Shown: piece by piece, positions 8,161-17,958 of the stretch
Layout: the number at the start of each line of letters is the position of its first letter
Position numbering within the stretch: the stretch's first letter is position 1
Origin: Gammaproteobacteria bacterium
GTDB lineage: Bacteria; Pseudomonadota; Gammaproteobacteria; UWMA-0217
Direction of reading: 5' to 3'
DNA: 36,899 nucleotides
NCBI GenBank assembly: GCA_027081275.1
Contig: JALWKV010000225.1
Coordinates: 1-36,899 of the forward strand
Position numbers and translations under genes: made by a program
Notes under the pieces: model-generated
Databases searched by the model: none
Told to the model about the DNA's origin: nothing
Seen by the model: only the letters and a program-made list of their open reading frames with translations

Positions 8161-8669
8161 CAGAAAAGCTCCACGGCATTGTTGTTGTCATTTTGAATGT
8201 TTTTCTCTTCGAGCGCTTCGGCGTCGGCCCAGCCCTGCTCCACCAGCATCGCGTGCAGCAGGGCCTTTTCATCCTCCAGCGTAAAGTTGGAGAGGATGCG
8301 TTCGTAGATCTCCGACTCGGTAACGGACTGATTCATCGTCATGCAGGCCATCGACTGCTCCAGCACGATGATGACGTGGTTCATCCGCTGCGTGAGACGA
8401 TCATAGAACTGGAACGACTGCAGCGAGTCGTTCATCACCGCCTTGATCCGCTCCACGGTCTGCGCGACGCCGGCGCCCTCCTCCCCGGAGCGGCAGTCGG
8501 CAACGCCGTCGACGAGCTCGTCCAGCAGTGTCGCCACCTCGATGAAGTTCGCCGACAGTTTGGCTACCCCTTTTTCACTGGACGACATCGCGTTTCTGAT
8601 CTGCGCGATGCTGATCTCCAGCGGATGCACTGGGGACGGCGATATGTTCCGATCAGCGCTATGACTCAT
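8160..8669 (-). CDS. Small helical protein with a CheZ-like DxxxQ motif (candidate CheY-P phosphatase)
   Basis: The protein has 169 residues and I do not recognise it as a named family. It is predicted to be mostly helical. In the segment SFQFYDRLTQRM the residues Asp90 and Gln94 reproduce the DxxxQ spacing that CheZ uses to hydrolyse phospho-CheY, also in an FQ-rich helix. It is shorter than typical CheZ (about 200-215 residues) and lacks an obvious CheZ C-terminal CheY-docking helix, although its tail is acidic and hydrophobic (ending AVELF). I chose the ATG at 8669, because the longer open frame would run back into the STAS gene and has no RBS advantage. Position between the STAS gene and cheR, with a one-base overlap onto cheR, makes a chemotaxis role very likely. 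The phosphatase role is an inference from one motif. Confidence 0.65.
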   Translation of the reverse strand: MSHSADRNISPSPVHPLEISIAQIRNAMSSSEKGVAKLSANFIEVATLLDELVDGVADCRSGEEGAGVAQTVERIKAVMNDSLQSFQFYDRLTQRMNHVIIVLEQSMACMTMNQSVTESEIYERILSNFTLEDEKALLHAMLVEQGWADAEALEEKNIQNDNNNAVELF

Positions 8670-8707
8670 CTGCTCGATTCCGGTAGGTAAGAGGGAGGTT
8701 CCAGCAA

Positions 8708-9001
8708 TCAGGACTGACAACCGAGCTGCGAAGCTTCGACGCCGATTCCCTTGATGAAATCGGCCACGCCCGGTTGCAGATCGTTCGCGGTCAGCGCCTT
8801 GCCTGCGCTGTTGCAATGCTGTGCCATGACCAAAAGCAGTTGCACACCGGCGGTATCGATGCTGGTCAGGCCAGAGAGATCGAGCGTCACGCCTCCCTCT
8901 GCCTGGATGGGCCCTTCGACCTGCTTCTTGATCTCGGCGACATTGGCGATGGTGAGCTGTTCGGGCAGCTTGATCGTGGCGTTCGCAGTATTATCACTCA
9001 T
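8708..9001 (-). CDS. STAS-domain protein (anti-anti-sigma-like)
   Basis: The protein is a 97-residue single STAS domain. The diagnostic loop and helix are seen in LDLSGLTSIDTAGVQLLL (about 40-57). In phosphorylatable STAS proteins such as SpoIIAA the position after the Asp is a Ser; here it is Thr. STAS proteins act as protein-protein switches, often against kinase or anti-sigma partners, but no RsbW/SpoIIAB-like kinase is seen here. CheA in this operon is a HATPase, though I have no evidence for direct contact. It is separated from cheW by 142 bp and lies 38 bp before the DxxxQ gene. Its role is unknown, and presence in chemotaxis operons is the main clue. Confidence 0.85.
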   Translation of the reverse strand: MSDNTANATIKLPEQLTIANVAEIKKQVEGPIQAEGGVTLDLSGLTSIDTAGVQLLLVMAQHCNSAGKALTANDLQPGVADFIKGIGVEASQLGCQS

Positions 9002-9143
9002 GACGGCACCTCTTCTTTATTATTGTTGTTATCGGTCGTTGGCATTGCTTGTAACGGCGGCCACCCGCGCCGCAATCACCCCGGATTCATTCCGGCTTGC
9101 TGGTATCAGTCACGGCACACGGGCGCCAGCCACACATCTACGA

Positions 9144-9668
9144 TCAATTCGGCAGCTGAGCGATTTCCTTGCCCACCTCAACCTCGATCATGTGATTGAT
9201 ATTGAGCAGAATGATCATTTTTTCGTCCACGGTGGCCAGCCCCTTGATGTACTCGGTGGAAACCACCGTGCCCATCGAAGGCGTATTTTCGATCGCGGCC
9301 TCGTTGAGGTTGTAGACCTCGGACACCGCATCGACGACCATGCCGACGACCCGCTCGGTATTGTCTTCGCTGCGCGTCTTGACGACGATGACGACCGTGG
9401 TCGGTCCGAAATCGCTCTTGTCGAGGCCGAAGCAGTTGCGCAGGTCGATGATCGGCACGACGGTGCCGCGCAGATTGATGACGCCGAGCACGTGATCCGG
9501 CGTGTTCGGAATCGGCGTCGCCCCTTCCCAGCCCTTGATCTCCTGCACGTTGAGGATGTTCAGCCCGTATTCCTCCCCGGCCAGCATGAACGTCAGATAC
9601 TGATCGGTGCCCTGATTGATGTGAATGTTCTTTTCAGCTGTGCTGTCTGTTGGTGTCATGTTCTGCAT
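9144..9668 (-). CDS. cheW: Chemotaxis coupling protein CheW
   Basis: CheW links chemoreceptors to the CheA kinase. The 174-residue protein is a single CheW domain: QYLTFMLAGEEYGLNI at about 23-38, then PNTPDHVLGVINLRGTVVPI (about 54-73), and ERVVGMVVDAVSEV further on. There is a polar N-terminal tail of about 20 residues. It begins 19 bases after the cheA stop. The 142-bp space after it (9002-9143) contains no gene. A sequence resembling a FliA -10 box (CCGATAA) is present there on the minus strand, but no matching -35 box is seen. Confidence 0.96.
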   Translation of the reverse strand: MQNMTPTDSTAEKNIHINQGTDQYLTFMLAGEEYGLNILNVQEIKGWEGATPIPNTPDHVLGVINLRGTVVPIIDLRNCFGLDKSDFGPTTVVIVVKTRSEDNTERVVGMVVDAVSEVYNLNEAAIENTPSMGTVVSTEYIKGLATVDEKMIILLNINHMIEVEVGKEIAQLPN

Positions 9669-9687
9669 GGCAAAAGCTCTCTTTGAT

Positions 9688-11829
9688 TTATGCCGCTTCT
9701 AGGCTGGTATTGGTGATCTTTCCCTGACTGAGCAGATGCTGTCGTATCAGGCTCGCTACATCCATGATCAAGGCCACGGTGCCATCCCCGAGAATGGTGG
9801 CGCCGGACAGCGCGTCGACCTTGCGGAAATTCTTTTCCAGGCTCTTGATGACCACCTGCTGCTGCCCCTGCAATTCGTCGACGAACAGGCCGACACGCTT
9901 GCGCTCCGCCTCGACCACGACCAGCAGGCCGTCCTCGAAATTGGTGACATCGGTCTGCAGGCCGAAGATCTTGTGCAGCCGCAACACGGGGATGTATTCG
10001 TCGCGCAGTTTGTAGAGGTCGATCTTTCCCTTGTATTTCTTGATCAGCTTGGGGTTGATCTGCAGCGACTCGTCGATGGACAGCATTGGAATGACGTAGG
10101 TCTCGGTGCCGACCTTGACCAGCTGGCCGTCGATGATCGCCAGCGTCAGCGGCAGGCGGATGCTGATGGTGCTGCCCTTGCCCTCTTCCGAGATGATGTA
10201 GATCTGGCCGCCCAGCTCGTTGATGTTCCGGCGCACCACGTCCATGCCGACGCCCCGACCGGAGATGTCGCTCACCACCTCGGCGGTGGAGAAGCCCGGC
10301 TCGAAAATGAGGTTGTTGATCTCTTCGTCGGTCAGTTTTTCATCGGGGGCGATGATGCCGTTTTCCACTGCCTTCTGGAACACCCGCTCCTTGTTGATGC
10401 CGGCACCGTCATCGACCACCTCGATGACGATATTGCCGCCTTCGTGATAGGCCTTCAGTTCGATGGTGCCGGTTTCCGGTTTGCCCAGCTCGCGACGCTT
10501 CTCCGGCATTTCCAGGCCGTGGTCGAGCGAGTTGCGCACCAGATGGACCAGCGGATCGGCGATCTTCTCCAGTACCGTCTTGTCGAGCTCGGTGCTCTCT
10601 CCGGAAATGACCAGTTCCACTTTCTTGCCGAGCTTCGAACTCATGTCGCGAACCAGTCGCGGAAAGCGGTTGAACGAACTGCTGATCGGCAGCATGCGGA
10701 TCTGCATCGCCGTCTCCTGCAGCTCCCGGGAGTTGCGCGTGAGCTGGCTCAGGCCATCCCGCAGAGACTCGATCTGCGACATGTCGAATTCGTCGGTGAA
10801 CTGGCTCAGCATCGACTGGGTGATGATCAGCTCGCCAACCAGATTGATCAGCGAATCGATTTTCTCGATGCTGACGCGGATCGATCCCGATTCGCCGGAA
10901 GGCTTCTTCTTCGCCTTGGCCGGTTTTTTCGCGGCGGGCTTTTCCGCTTCGGCGGTGGGCGCGGCAGGGGCCGGCTTTTCCGCGGCCGCGGCTTGCGGCG
11001 CTGGCGTTTCGGCCTTCGCCTCCGCTTGCGCAGTCGGGGCCGCCTCGGCCTCGGCCGGGGCCGAGGCCTTGCTCTCGCTCGCCGCAGCCTCGTCGGTCAG
11101 CGGCGTGATGCTGATATCGCAGTCTCCCTCGATCCAGGAAAAGACGTCGCGCACGCGCTGCTCATTGACCGTGGTGATCAGCTGCAGGCGCCAGCCGAGA
11201 TAGTTCTGCTCAGGATCGAAATCCTTGAAGTTCGGGACCTTGTTCAGGTTGCAGACGACATTCAGCTCACCGAGCTGGCGCAGCTCGTCAAACAGCCGGT
11301 AGGGCTCATTGCCGGTCTTGAGAATATCGGGTTGCGGATAGAAGTCGATGACCCAGCCCTTTTTCGCGCCTTCCGCCGATTCGGTGGCGGGCGCTTCAGC
11401 TTCCGGCTCGGACGCGGCGTCGGCACCCCCACCCTCTTCCTTGTTCTCAAGCATGACCTCGAGCCGCTTTTTCAGATCGTCGACCCTTTTTTCGTCGATC
11501 GGCTCCTCGTCGCGGGCCGCGTCGATCATTTCCCGCAGACAGTCGACCGACTCCAGCAGCAGATCGACCGCCGCCGTCGTCACTTCCCGCTCACGCGAGC
11601 GCATCTGATCGAGCAATGTCTCCATGACGTGAGTGAACCCGGCGATCTCGTGCATGTCGAATGTGGCGCTCCCCCCCTTGATGGAGTGCGCGGCGCGAAA
11701 GATCGTATTGATCTCCTCGACATCGACCTCGCCGTTTCCAAGATTCAACAGTCCTGTCTCCATTACATCGAGGCCTTCCGAACACTCTTCGAAGAAGACC
11801 TCCAGAAATTCAGACATATCCATGGACAT
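9688..11829 (-). CDS. cheA: Chemotaxis histidine kinase CheA
   Basis: CheA autophosphorylates under receptor control and passes phosphate to CheY and CheB. The 713-residue protein has the P1 Hpt domain with His48 in AAHSIKGGSATF, and a P2-like domain at about 158-245. A long Ala/Pro/Glu/Lys linker follows at 248-312, then the P3 dimerisation helices (about 316-380). The HATPase domain has N-box HLVRNSLDHGLE (429-440), G1 VVDDGAGI (471-478), F-box IFEPGFST (508-515) and G2 GRGVGMDVV (524-532). The C-terminal CheW-like P5 covers about 560-700. A GAGG sequence sits about 8 bases upstream of the chosen ATG; a second in-frame Met three codons later is possible. The gene lies 77 bases after cheY and 19 before cheW. 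Confidence 0.97.
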   Translation of the reverse strand: MSMDMSEFLEVFFEECSEGLDVMETGLLNLGNGEVDVEEINTIFRAAHSIKGGSATFDMHEIAGFTHVMETLLDQMRSREREVTTAAVDLLLESVDCLREMIDAARDEEPIDEKRVDDLKKRLEVMLENKEEGGGADAASEPEAEAPATESAEGAKKGWVIDFYPQPDILKTGNEPYRLFDELRQLGELNVVCNLNKVPNFKDFDPEQNYLGWRLQLITTVNEQRVRDVFSWIEGDCDISITPLTDEAAASESKASAPAEAEAAPTAQAEAKAETPAPQAAAAEKPAPAAPTAEAEKPAAKKPAKAKKKPSGESGSIRVSIEKIDSLINLVGELIITQSMLSQFTDEFDMSQIESLRDGLSQLTRNSRELQETAMQIRMLPISSSFNRFPRLVRDMSSKLGKKVELVISGESTELDKTVLEKIADPLVHLVRNSLDHGLEMPEKRRELGKPETGTIELKAYHEGGNIVIEVVDDGAGINKERVFQKAVENGIIAPDEKLTDEEINNLIFEPGFSTAEVVSDISGRGVGMDVVRRNINELGGQIYIISEEGKGSTISIRLPLTLAIIDGQLVKVGTETYVIPMLSIDESLQINPKLIKKYKGKIDLYKLRDEYIPVLRLHKIFGLQTDVTNFEDGLLVVVEAERKRVGLFVDELQGQQQVVIKSLEKNFRKVDALSGATILGDGTVALIMDVASLIRQHLLSQGKITNTSLEAA

Positions 11830-11906
11830 TGCTTATACCTCAGCTCTCATGTTTGGTGTGTTGTCGGTCCCTGGCAACCTGTCGGCACGGCACCTTGTCT
11901 ACCGGT

Positions 11907-12266
11907 TTACAGAACCTTGTTTATCGTGTTTACGAGCGTCTCGGGGTCGAACGGCTTGACGATCCAACCCGTTGCGCCCGCGTCCCGTCCCTTCATCTTG
12001 CTCTCCACCGACCCTTCCGTGGTCAGCGTCAGAATCGGCTTGCCGTTGTAGGCGGCCAGTCCCCGCAGGCTGCGGATCAGCTCGATGCCATCCATCTCCG
12101 GCATATTGATATCGGTCAGCACCAGGTCGACGTCCAGCTCCTGGGCCATTTCCAGCGCCTCGACGCCATCCTTGGCTTCGTAGACCTCAAAACCGGCTCG
12201 TTTCAATGTGTAGGCGACCATTTGACGCATCGAGGGGGAATCATCCACCGCCAATATTTTCTTCAT
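11907..12266 (-). CDS. cheY: CheY-type response regulator (first gene of the chemotaxis operon)
   Basis: This is a single receiver domain of 119 residues with acidic residues Asp8-Asp9, phosphoacceptor Asp52 in VLTDINMPEMDG, Thr82/Thr83 and Lys104 in IVKPF. A GGAG ribosome site stands 5 bases before the ATG. It heads the operon and precedes cheA, the arrangement usual for the CheY paired with that kinase. A candidate sigma-54 promoter lies about 70 bases upstream. Confidence 0.95.
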   Translation of the reverse strand: MKKILAVDDSPSMRQMVAYTLKRAGFEVYEAKDGVEALEMAQELDVDLVLTDINMPEMDGIELIRSLRGLAAYNGKPILTLTTEGSVESKMKGRDAGATGWIVKPFDPETLVNTINKVL

Positions 12267-12647
12267 TGTTACTCCGCTTTTTAATAAATCAGGAAAAAAT
12301 CGATTGGTGTTGCAACAACCTCCTGCCAGAACAGTTAGGCAAGTTTGATGCCAACACCGGCAATGTCATAAACGCCGACGAGCCGTAGCCTACGCACAGC
12401 CGCCCGTGATTGCTCGCTCAGTCCCCGACAGCGCCGTCGCCACCTGTTGCCGTTGCCGCGGCCAAGCGTTGCCGCGCGGCGAATCCGTCGCCCATCGTGC
12501 GAGATGCCCGCCATGAAACGGCCGTTGCCGTTTCGTTTCATGACCGGAAAACCACACTCCGTCGGCAGCGGCGCGGCAGGCGCCCTGCATCGTCGTTCTT
12601 TTACGTTATAAAGCGTTCATCGCAATACAGGCAGAAGAGCTTCGACC
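12267..12647. other. Divergent intergenic region upstream of the chemotaxis operon
   Basis: No gene is supported; the overlapping short frames here lack RBS and family resemblance. The region holds the candidate sigma-54 element for the minus-strand operon (12338-12353), a 10-bp palindrome TGTTGCAACA at 12308-12317 close to the expected transcription start, and an 8-bp perfect hairpin (12515-12522 with 12527-12534) with a 4-base loop. An upstream activator site for a sigma-54 activator would be expected about 80-200 bases from the promoter, but I could not identify one. Confidence 0.5.
12338..12353 (-). promoter_or_regulatory. Candidate sigma-54 (-24/-12) promoter for the chemotaxis operon
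   Basis: On the minus strand the sequence reads TGGCATCAAACTTGCC. The family consensus is TGGCACG-N4-TTGCW. The invariant GG and GC dinucleotides are present with the required 10 bases between them; the mismatches are at the CG after TGGCA and at the final W. The predicted start near 12327 would leave a leader of about 60 bases before cheY. It is the only good match I noticed in this gap in that orientation. Confidence 0.55.
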
Positions 12648-13199
12648 ATGGACAGAACCGACAGACAGGAAGAGGATCACAGTCTGTTCAACCAGACGAC
12701 GGAGGTCGGCATTACGCTGACCGGTGAACAGGCGCAGTTGCTGCAGGAGTCGCTTGATCAGCAGACGATGATACAGGGCGGCGCCATCGGACTCTCCGAC
12801 ACCGCGGTCGGCCAGAACGGCCAGCACTATCTCGACAATAATCTGCCCGATACCGAGATCGATCCGATGGCCCAATCGCGGGATATCGTGCAGCTAGATC
12901 AGAAGCGCTTCGAGCAGCGCTTCCTCGAAATCAAGCGCCACGTGCTCGGTTTCCATTCACTGCTCGAAAAGGGATACGAGACGCTCATCACCGTGGCCGG
13001 CTTTCCCGAATTTCCCGAGGTCCGGCTGCGGAGCATCAGCATCTACCCGTCGGGCGCGATCTATGTGGAGGGGGAAAACAGAAATGGCGACTGGGTGAGC
13101 ATCTTCAACCACCTCGACACCATCAGCTACGCGCTGACGAAGCAGCGTGCGACGCAGCGAAAGAAAAACGTGCAGGAAATCGAATTCAATTTTCTATAA
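12648..13199 (+). CDS. Hypothetical protein, 183 residues
   Basis: I do not recognise a family. The protein is hydrophilic with no signal peptide or membrane segment. The N-terminal third is rich in Gln, Asp and Glu. The middle (about 80-110) looks like an amphipathic helix (DQKRFEQRFLEIKRHVLG). The C-terminal part (about 125-165) alternates hydrophobic residues as in beta strands, with PSGAIYVEGENRNGDWVSIF as the most distinctive stretch, then a basic segment with KKN near 174. A GAAGAG sequence precedes the ATG. It is divergent from the chemotaxis operon and converges on a HAD phosphatase gene 87 bp away. Coding is supported by length, RBS and non-overlapping position. Confidence 0.65.
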   Translation: MDRTDRQEEDHSLFNQTTEVGITLTGEQAQLLQESLDQQTMIQGGAIGLSDTAVGQNGQHYLDNNLPDTEIDPMAQSRDIVQLDQKRFEQRFLEIKRHVLGFHSLLEKGYETLITVAGFPEFPEVRLRSISIYPSGAIYVEGENRNGDWVSIFNHLDTISYALTKQRATQRKKNVQEIEFNFL

Positions 13200-13286
13200 C
13201 TGCCAGGCTCGACCCGGTCGGTGCGTGGAATGCACCCTGCATCGTGCCCAGAGGCGTGGCGTGCATTTCCACCACCAGAAATACTG

Positions 13287-14001
13287 CTACGCCCGCTCGC
13301 GCAACAGAAATTCCGGCAGTTCACTGACGTGCGAGACGACCAGATGCGGCAGCAGGTCGTGCTCCCATTGCAGCTGCTCTTCCGGCGTCACCCATGCGGC
13401 CATTGCACCACAGTGCAGCGCGCCGATAACGTCGCGATCGGAGTCATCGCCGACATGGAGCATTTCCCCGACGGCGACGCCGGCCTTGTCGGCGGCGGTC
13501 TGGAAGATGACTTTTTCCGGCTTGGCGGCGCCGGCCTCGGCCGAGGTGACGGAGAAGTGGAAGCAGTCGCCGAGCCCGACCTTGTGGATGTCGGCGTTGC
13601 CGTTGGTGATCGAGCCGAGAATGAAATGCTGCTTCAGCGTCAACAGCGTTTCACGCACGCCGGCGAACAGTTCGACCTGGTTGCGCGCCTCCCAGAAGAC
13701 GAGAAAACCCTCTTCCACCACCGACTCGTCGGCGCCGCATTCGGCGGCGATCTGCGCCAGCCAGTTCTTGCGCAGCCGCGTCAGGTCGAAGGCCTGATGC
13801 TGGTTGGCGCGCATGTAGTCGATGCGGTTCTGGATCAGCGCGTCGAGGTCGTAGCGCGCGGTGATGCGGGGATGGTGCTGCTGTAGCCAGTGGTAGAAGG
13901 TCCGCTCGGCGCGCTGGATCACCGGCTTGCATTCCCACAGCGTGTCATCGAGATCGAAGGTGATGCAGCGAATGCGCTCGCGGTGCGGCGCGATGCGGTG
14001 G

Positions 14002-14018
<17 letters not shown>
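13287..14018 (-). CDS. HAD-superfamily phosphatase (YigB/YjjG-like)
   Basis: The protein has 243 residues. HAD motif I is TFDLDDTL with nucleophile Asp22 and acid/base Asp24. Motif II is probably SITNGN (about 135-140), a Lys sits in AAKPEKVIF, and motif III/IV acids are in HVGDDSDRDVIGA. A helical cap of class C1 lies between motifs I and II. E. coli YigB acts on FMN and YjjG on nucleotides; the substrate here cannot be read from sequence. The start overlaps the preceding yjbQ-like gene by 17 bases, so it is probably the last gene of the crcB-serS group. Confidence 0.85.
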
Positions 14019-14433
<415 letters not shown>

Positions 14434-14443
14434 CGCCTGCGCC

Positions 14444-16022
<1,579 letters not shown>

Positions 16023-16026
<4 letters not shown>

Positions 16027-16394
16027 AGTGCCCTCCCGAGCAGGACGCCCGCAAACGTCGCCGCCAGGCAGAGCAGCACACTGACGAGGATGTTCGCCAG
16101 CGCCGTCAGCGTGTCGCCCTGCTCCAGCAGATTGAAGGTCTCCAGCGAAAAGGTGGAAAAGGTGGTGAAGGCGCCGAGAAAGCCGATCAGCAGAAAGGCG
16201 CGAATCTCGGGGCCCGAGACCAGCCGCTCCACCAGCAGGATCGCCAGCAGCCCCATCAGGAAGGAACCGATGACATTGACGCCGAGCGTTCCCCAGGGAA
16301 AGCCGCGACCGAAGCGGTCATAGAGCGCGGTGGAGACCCAGAAGCGCATCAGTGCGCCGGCCGCCCCACCCATGGCGATGGTGATTGCCTGCAT
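16023..16394 (-). CDS. crcB: Fluoride channel CrcB/Fluc
   Basis: Fluc channels export fluoride as dual-topology dimers in the inner membrane. The 123-residue protein has four predicted membrane helices. Family signatures are GGAAGALMRFW (about 9-19), NVIGSFLMGL (about 40-49) and the phenylalanine-box region FLGAFTTFSTFSLE (about 72-85). No fluoride riboswitch pattern was found in the 73 bases upstream. It is divergent from glcD. Confidence 0.95.
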
Positions 16395-16467
16395 GGATCA
16401 GTCCGGAATTCGTCACTCGTTGACAGTTGGCTTACTATTCTGCGGCAAACGGCCACTACATGACACC

Positions 16468-17958
16468 ATGCAACCCGATCGCACTCCCGCCACGATCCCG
16501 GCCGACGCCCGCCGTCGCTTTCTCAACGCGCTGCGCCGCGCGCTTCCCGAAGGCGCGCTGCTGACCGAAGCCGAAGAGCTGCATCCCTACGAATGCGACG
16601 GCCTCTCGGCCTACCGGCAGGTGCCGATGGCGGTGGCGCTGCCGGACACACTGGCGCAACTGCAGCAGGTGGTGCGCATCTGCCACCATCACGACATTCC
16701 CGTCGTCGCGCGTGGCGCCGGCACCGGACTCTCCGGCGGCGCCTATCCGCTGGAGGATGGCATCATTCTCAGCCTTGCGCGCTTCAACCGCATTCTCGAC
16801 ATCGACCCGGCCAACCGGCTCGCCACCGTCGAGCCGGGGGTGCGCAATCTCGCCATCTCCGAGGCGGCCGAACCTTACGGCCTCTACTACGCGCCCGATC
16901 CGTCGTCGCAGATCGCCTGCTCCATCGGCGGCAACGTGGCCGAGAATTCCGGCGGCGTCCACTGCCTCAAATACGGGCTGACCGTCAACAACGTGCGGCA
17001 GGTGAAGATCGTCACCGCCGACGGCGAGCTGGTGACGCTCGGCGCGGAGACCTTCGACGGTCCCGGCTACGACTTGCTGGCGCTGATCAACGGCTCGGAA
17101 GGGATGCTCGGCATCATCGTCGAGATCACCGTGCTGCTGCGCCCACGCGCGGCGCGGACCACGGTGCTGCTGGCGCCGTTCGACGACATCGCCCGGGCCG
17201 GCGACGCCGTGGCCGCGATCATCGCCGCCGGCGTCGTTCCGGCCGGGCTGGAGATGATGGACAAGCTGACGCTGGAGGCGGCCGAGGCCTTCGTCCACGC
17301 CGGCTATCCCACCGACGCCGAGGCGCTGCTGATCTGCGAGCTGGACGGCAGCGACATCGACGTGGACGCCGAAACGGTGGCGGTGAAAAAGATCCTGCAC
17401 GACGCCGGGGCCAGCGACATCCGCGTCGCCGACGATGCCGCCGAGCGCGCCCGCTTCTGGGCCGGTCGCAAGGCCGCCTTCCCCGCCGTCGGCCGCATCG
17501 CGCCCGACTACTACTGCATGGACGGCACCATCCCGCGCCGCCATCTCGGCAAGGTGCTGGAACGCATCGGCCAGCTGTCCGGGCAGTACGGCCTGACGGT
17601 CGGCAACGTCTTCCACGCCGGCGACGGCAACCTCCACCCGCTGATCCTGTTCGACGCCAACCAGCCGGGCGAGCTGGAAAAAGCTGAGCGATTCGGCGGC
17701 GACATCCTCGAGGCCTGCATCGAGGTCGGCGGCACGATCACCGGCGAACACGGCGTCGGCATCGAAAAGCTCGACCAAATGTGCAGCCAGTTCGACAGCG
17801 CCGAGCTGACCCAATTCCACGCCGTCAAGGCGGCCTTCGATCCGAAGGGCATCCTCAATCCCGGCAAGGGCGTGCCGACGCTGCATCGCTGCGCCGAATT
17901 CGGCATGATGCATGTCCATCATGGCGAGCTGCCGTTCCCGGAACTGCCCCGTTTCTAA
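16468..17958 (+). CDS. glcD: Glycolate oxidase FAD-linked subunit GlcD
   Basis: GlcD is the FAD-bearing subunit of the membrane-associated glycolate oxidase that converts glycolate to glyoxylate. The 496-residue length matches E. coli GlcD (499). The FAD_binding_4 domain has VVARGAGTGLSGGA at about 80-93 and the SIGGNVAENSGG segment. The C-terminal FAD-oxidase domain carries FHAGDGNLHPL at about 382-392 and GEHGVGIEK. The open frame extends upstream, but the ATG at 16468 gives the family N-terminus. It heads glcD-glcE-glcF, with a one-base overlap to glcE. No glcC regulator or glcB is in the window. Confidence 0.96.
   Translation: MQPDRTPATIPADARRRFLNALRRALPEGALLTEAEELHPYECDGLSAYRQVPMAVALPDTLAQLQQVVRICHHHDIPVVARGAGTGLSGGAYPLEDGIILSLARFNRILDIDPANRLATVEPGVRNLAISEAAEPYGLYYAPDPSSQIACSIGGNVAENSGGVHCLKYGLTVNNVRQVKIVTADGELVTLGAETFDGPGYDLLALINGSEGMLGIIVEITVLLRPRAARTTVLLAPFDDIARAGDAVAAIIAAGVVPAGLEMMDKLTLEAAEAFVHAGYPTDAEALLICELDGSDIDVDAETVAVKKILHDAGASDIRVADDAAERARFWAGRKAAFPAVGRIAPDYYCMDGTIPRRHLGKVLERIGQLSGQYGLTVGNVFHAGDGNLHPLILFDANQPGELEKAERFGGDILEACIEVGGTITGEHGVGIEKLDQMCSQFDSAELTQFHAVKAAFDPKGILNPGKGVPTLHRCAEFGMMHVHHGELPFPELPRF

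Noticed and set aside
9002-9143. FliA-type promoter before the STAS gene
   Set aside because: Only the -10-like CCGATAA is present; the -35 position does not match TAAAGTTT.
9736-12051. 771-codon open frame on the plus strand
   Set aside because: It is antisense to cheA, Arg/Asp/Leu repetitive and lacks any domain; cheA is certain.
12315-12335. Second TGGCA...TTGC pair upstream of cheY
   Set aside because: The GG and GC are 12 bases apart, two more than sigma-54 tolerates.
12574-12590. Sigma-54-like element upstream of the 183-residue gene
   Set aside because: GG/GC spacing is right but several consensus bases differ, and such matches are expected by chance in GC-rich DNA. Kept only as a note.
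16420-16425. Perfect TTGACA -35 box upstream of glcD
   Set aside because: No -10 hexamer lies at 16-18 bases; the nearest TA-rich sequence is too close.
16395-16467. Fluoride riboswitch upstream of crcB
   Set aside because: Only 73 bases separate the divergent starts and the conserved pseudoknot-forming pattern is not visible.
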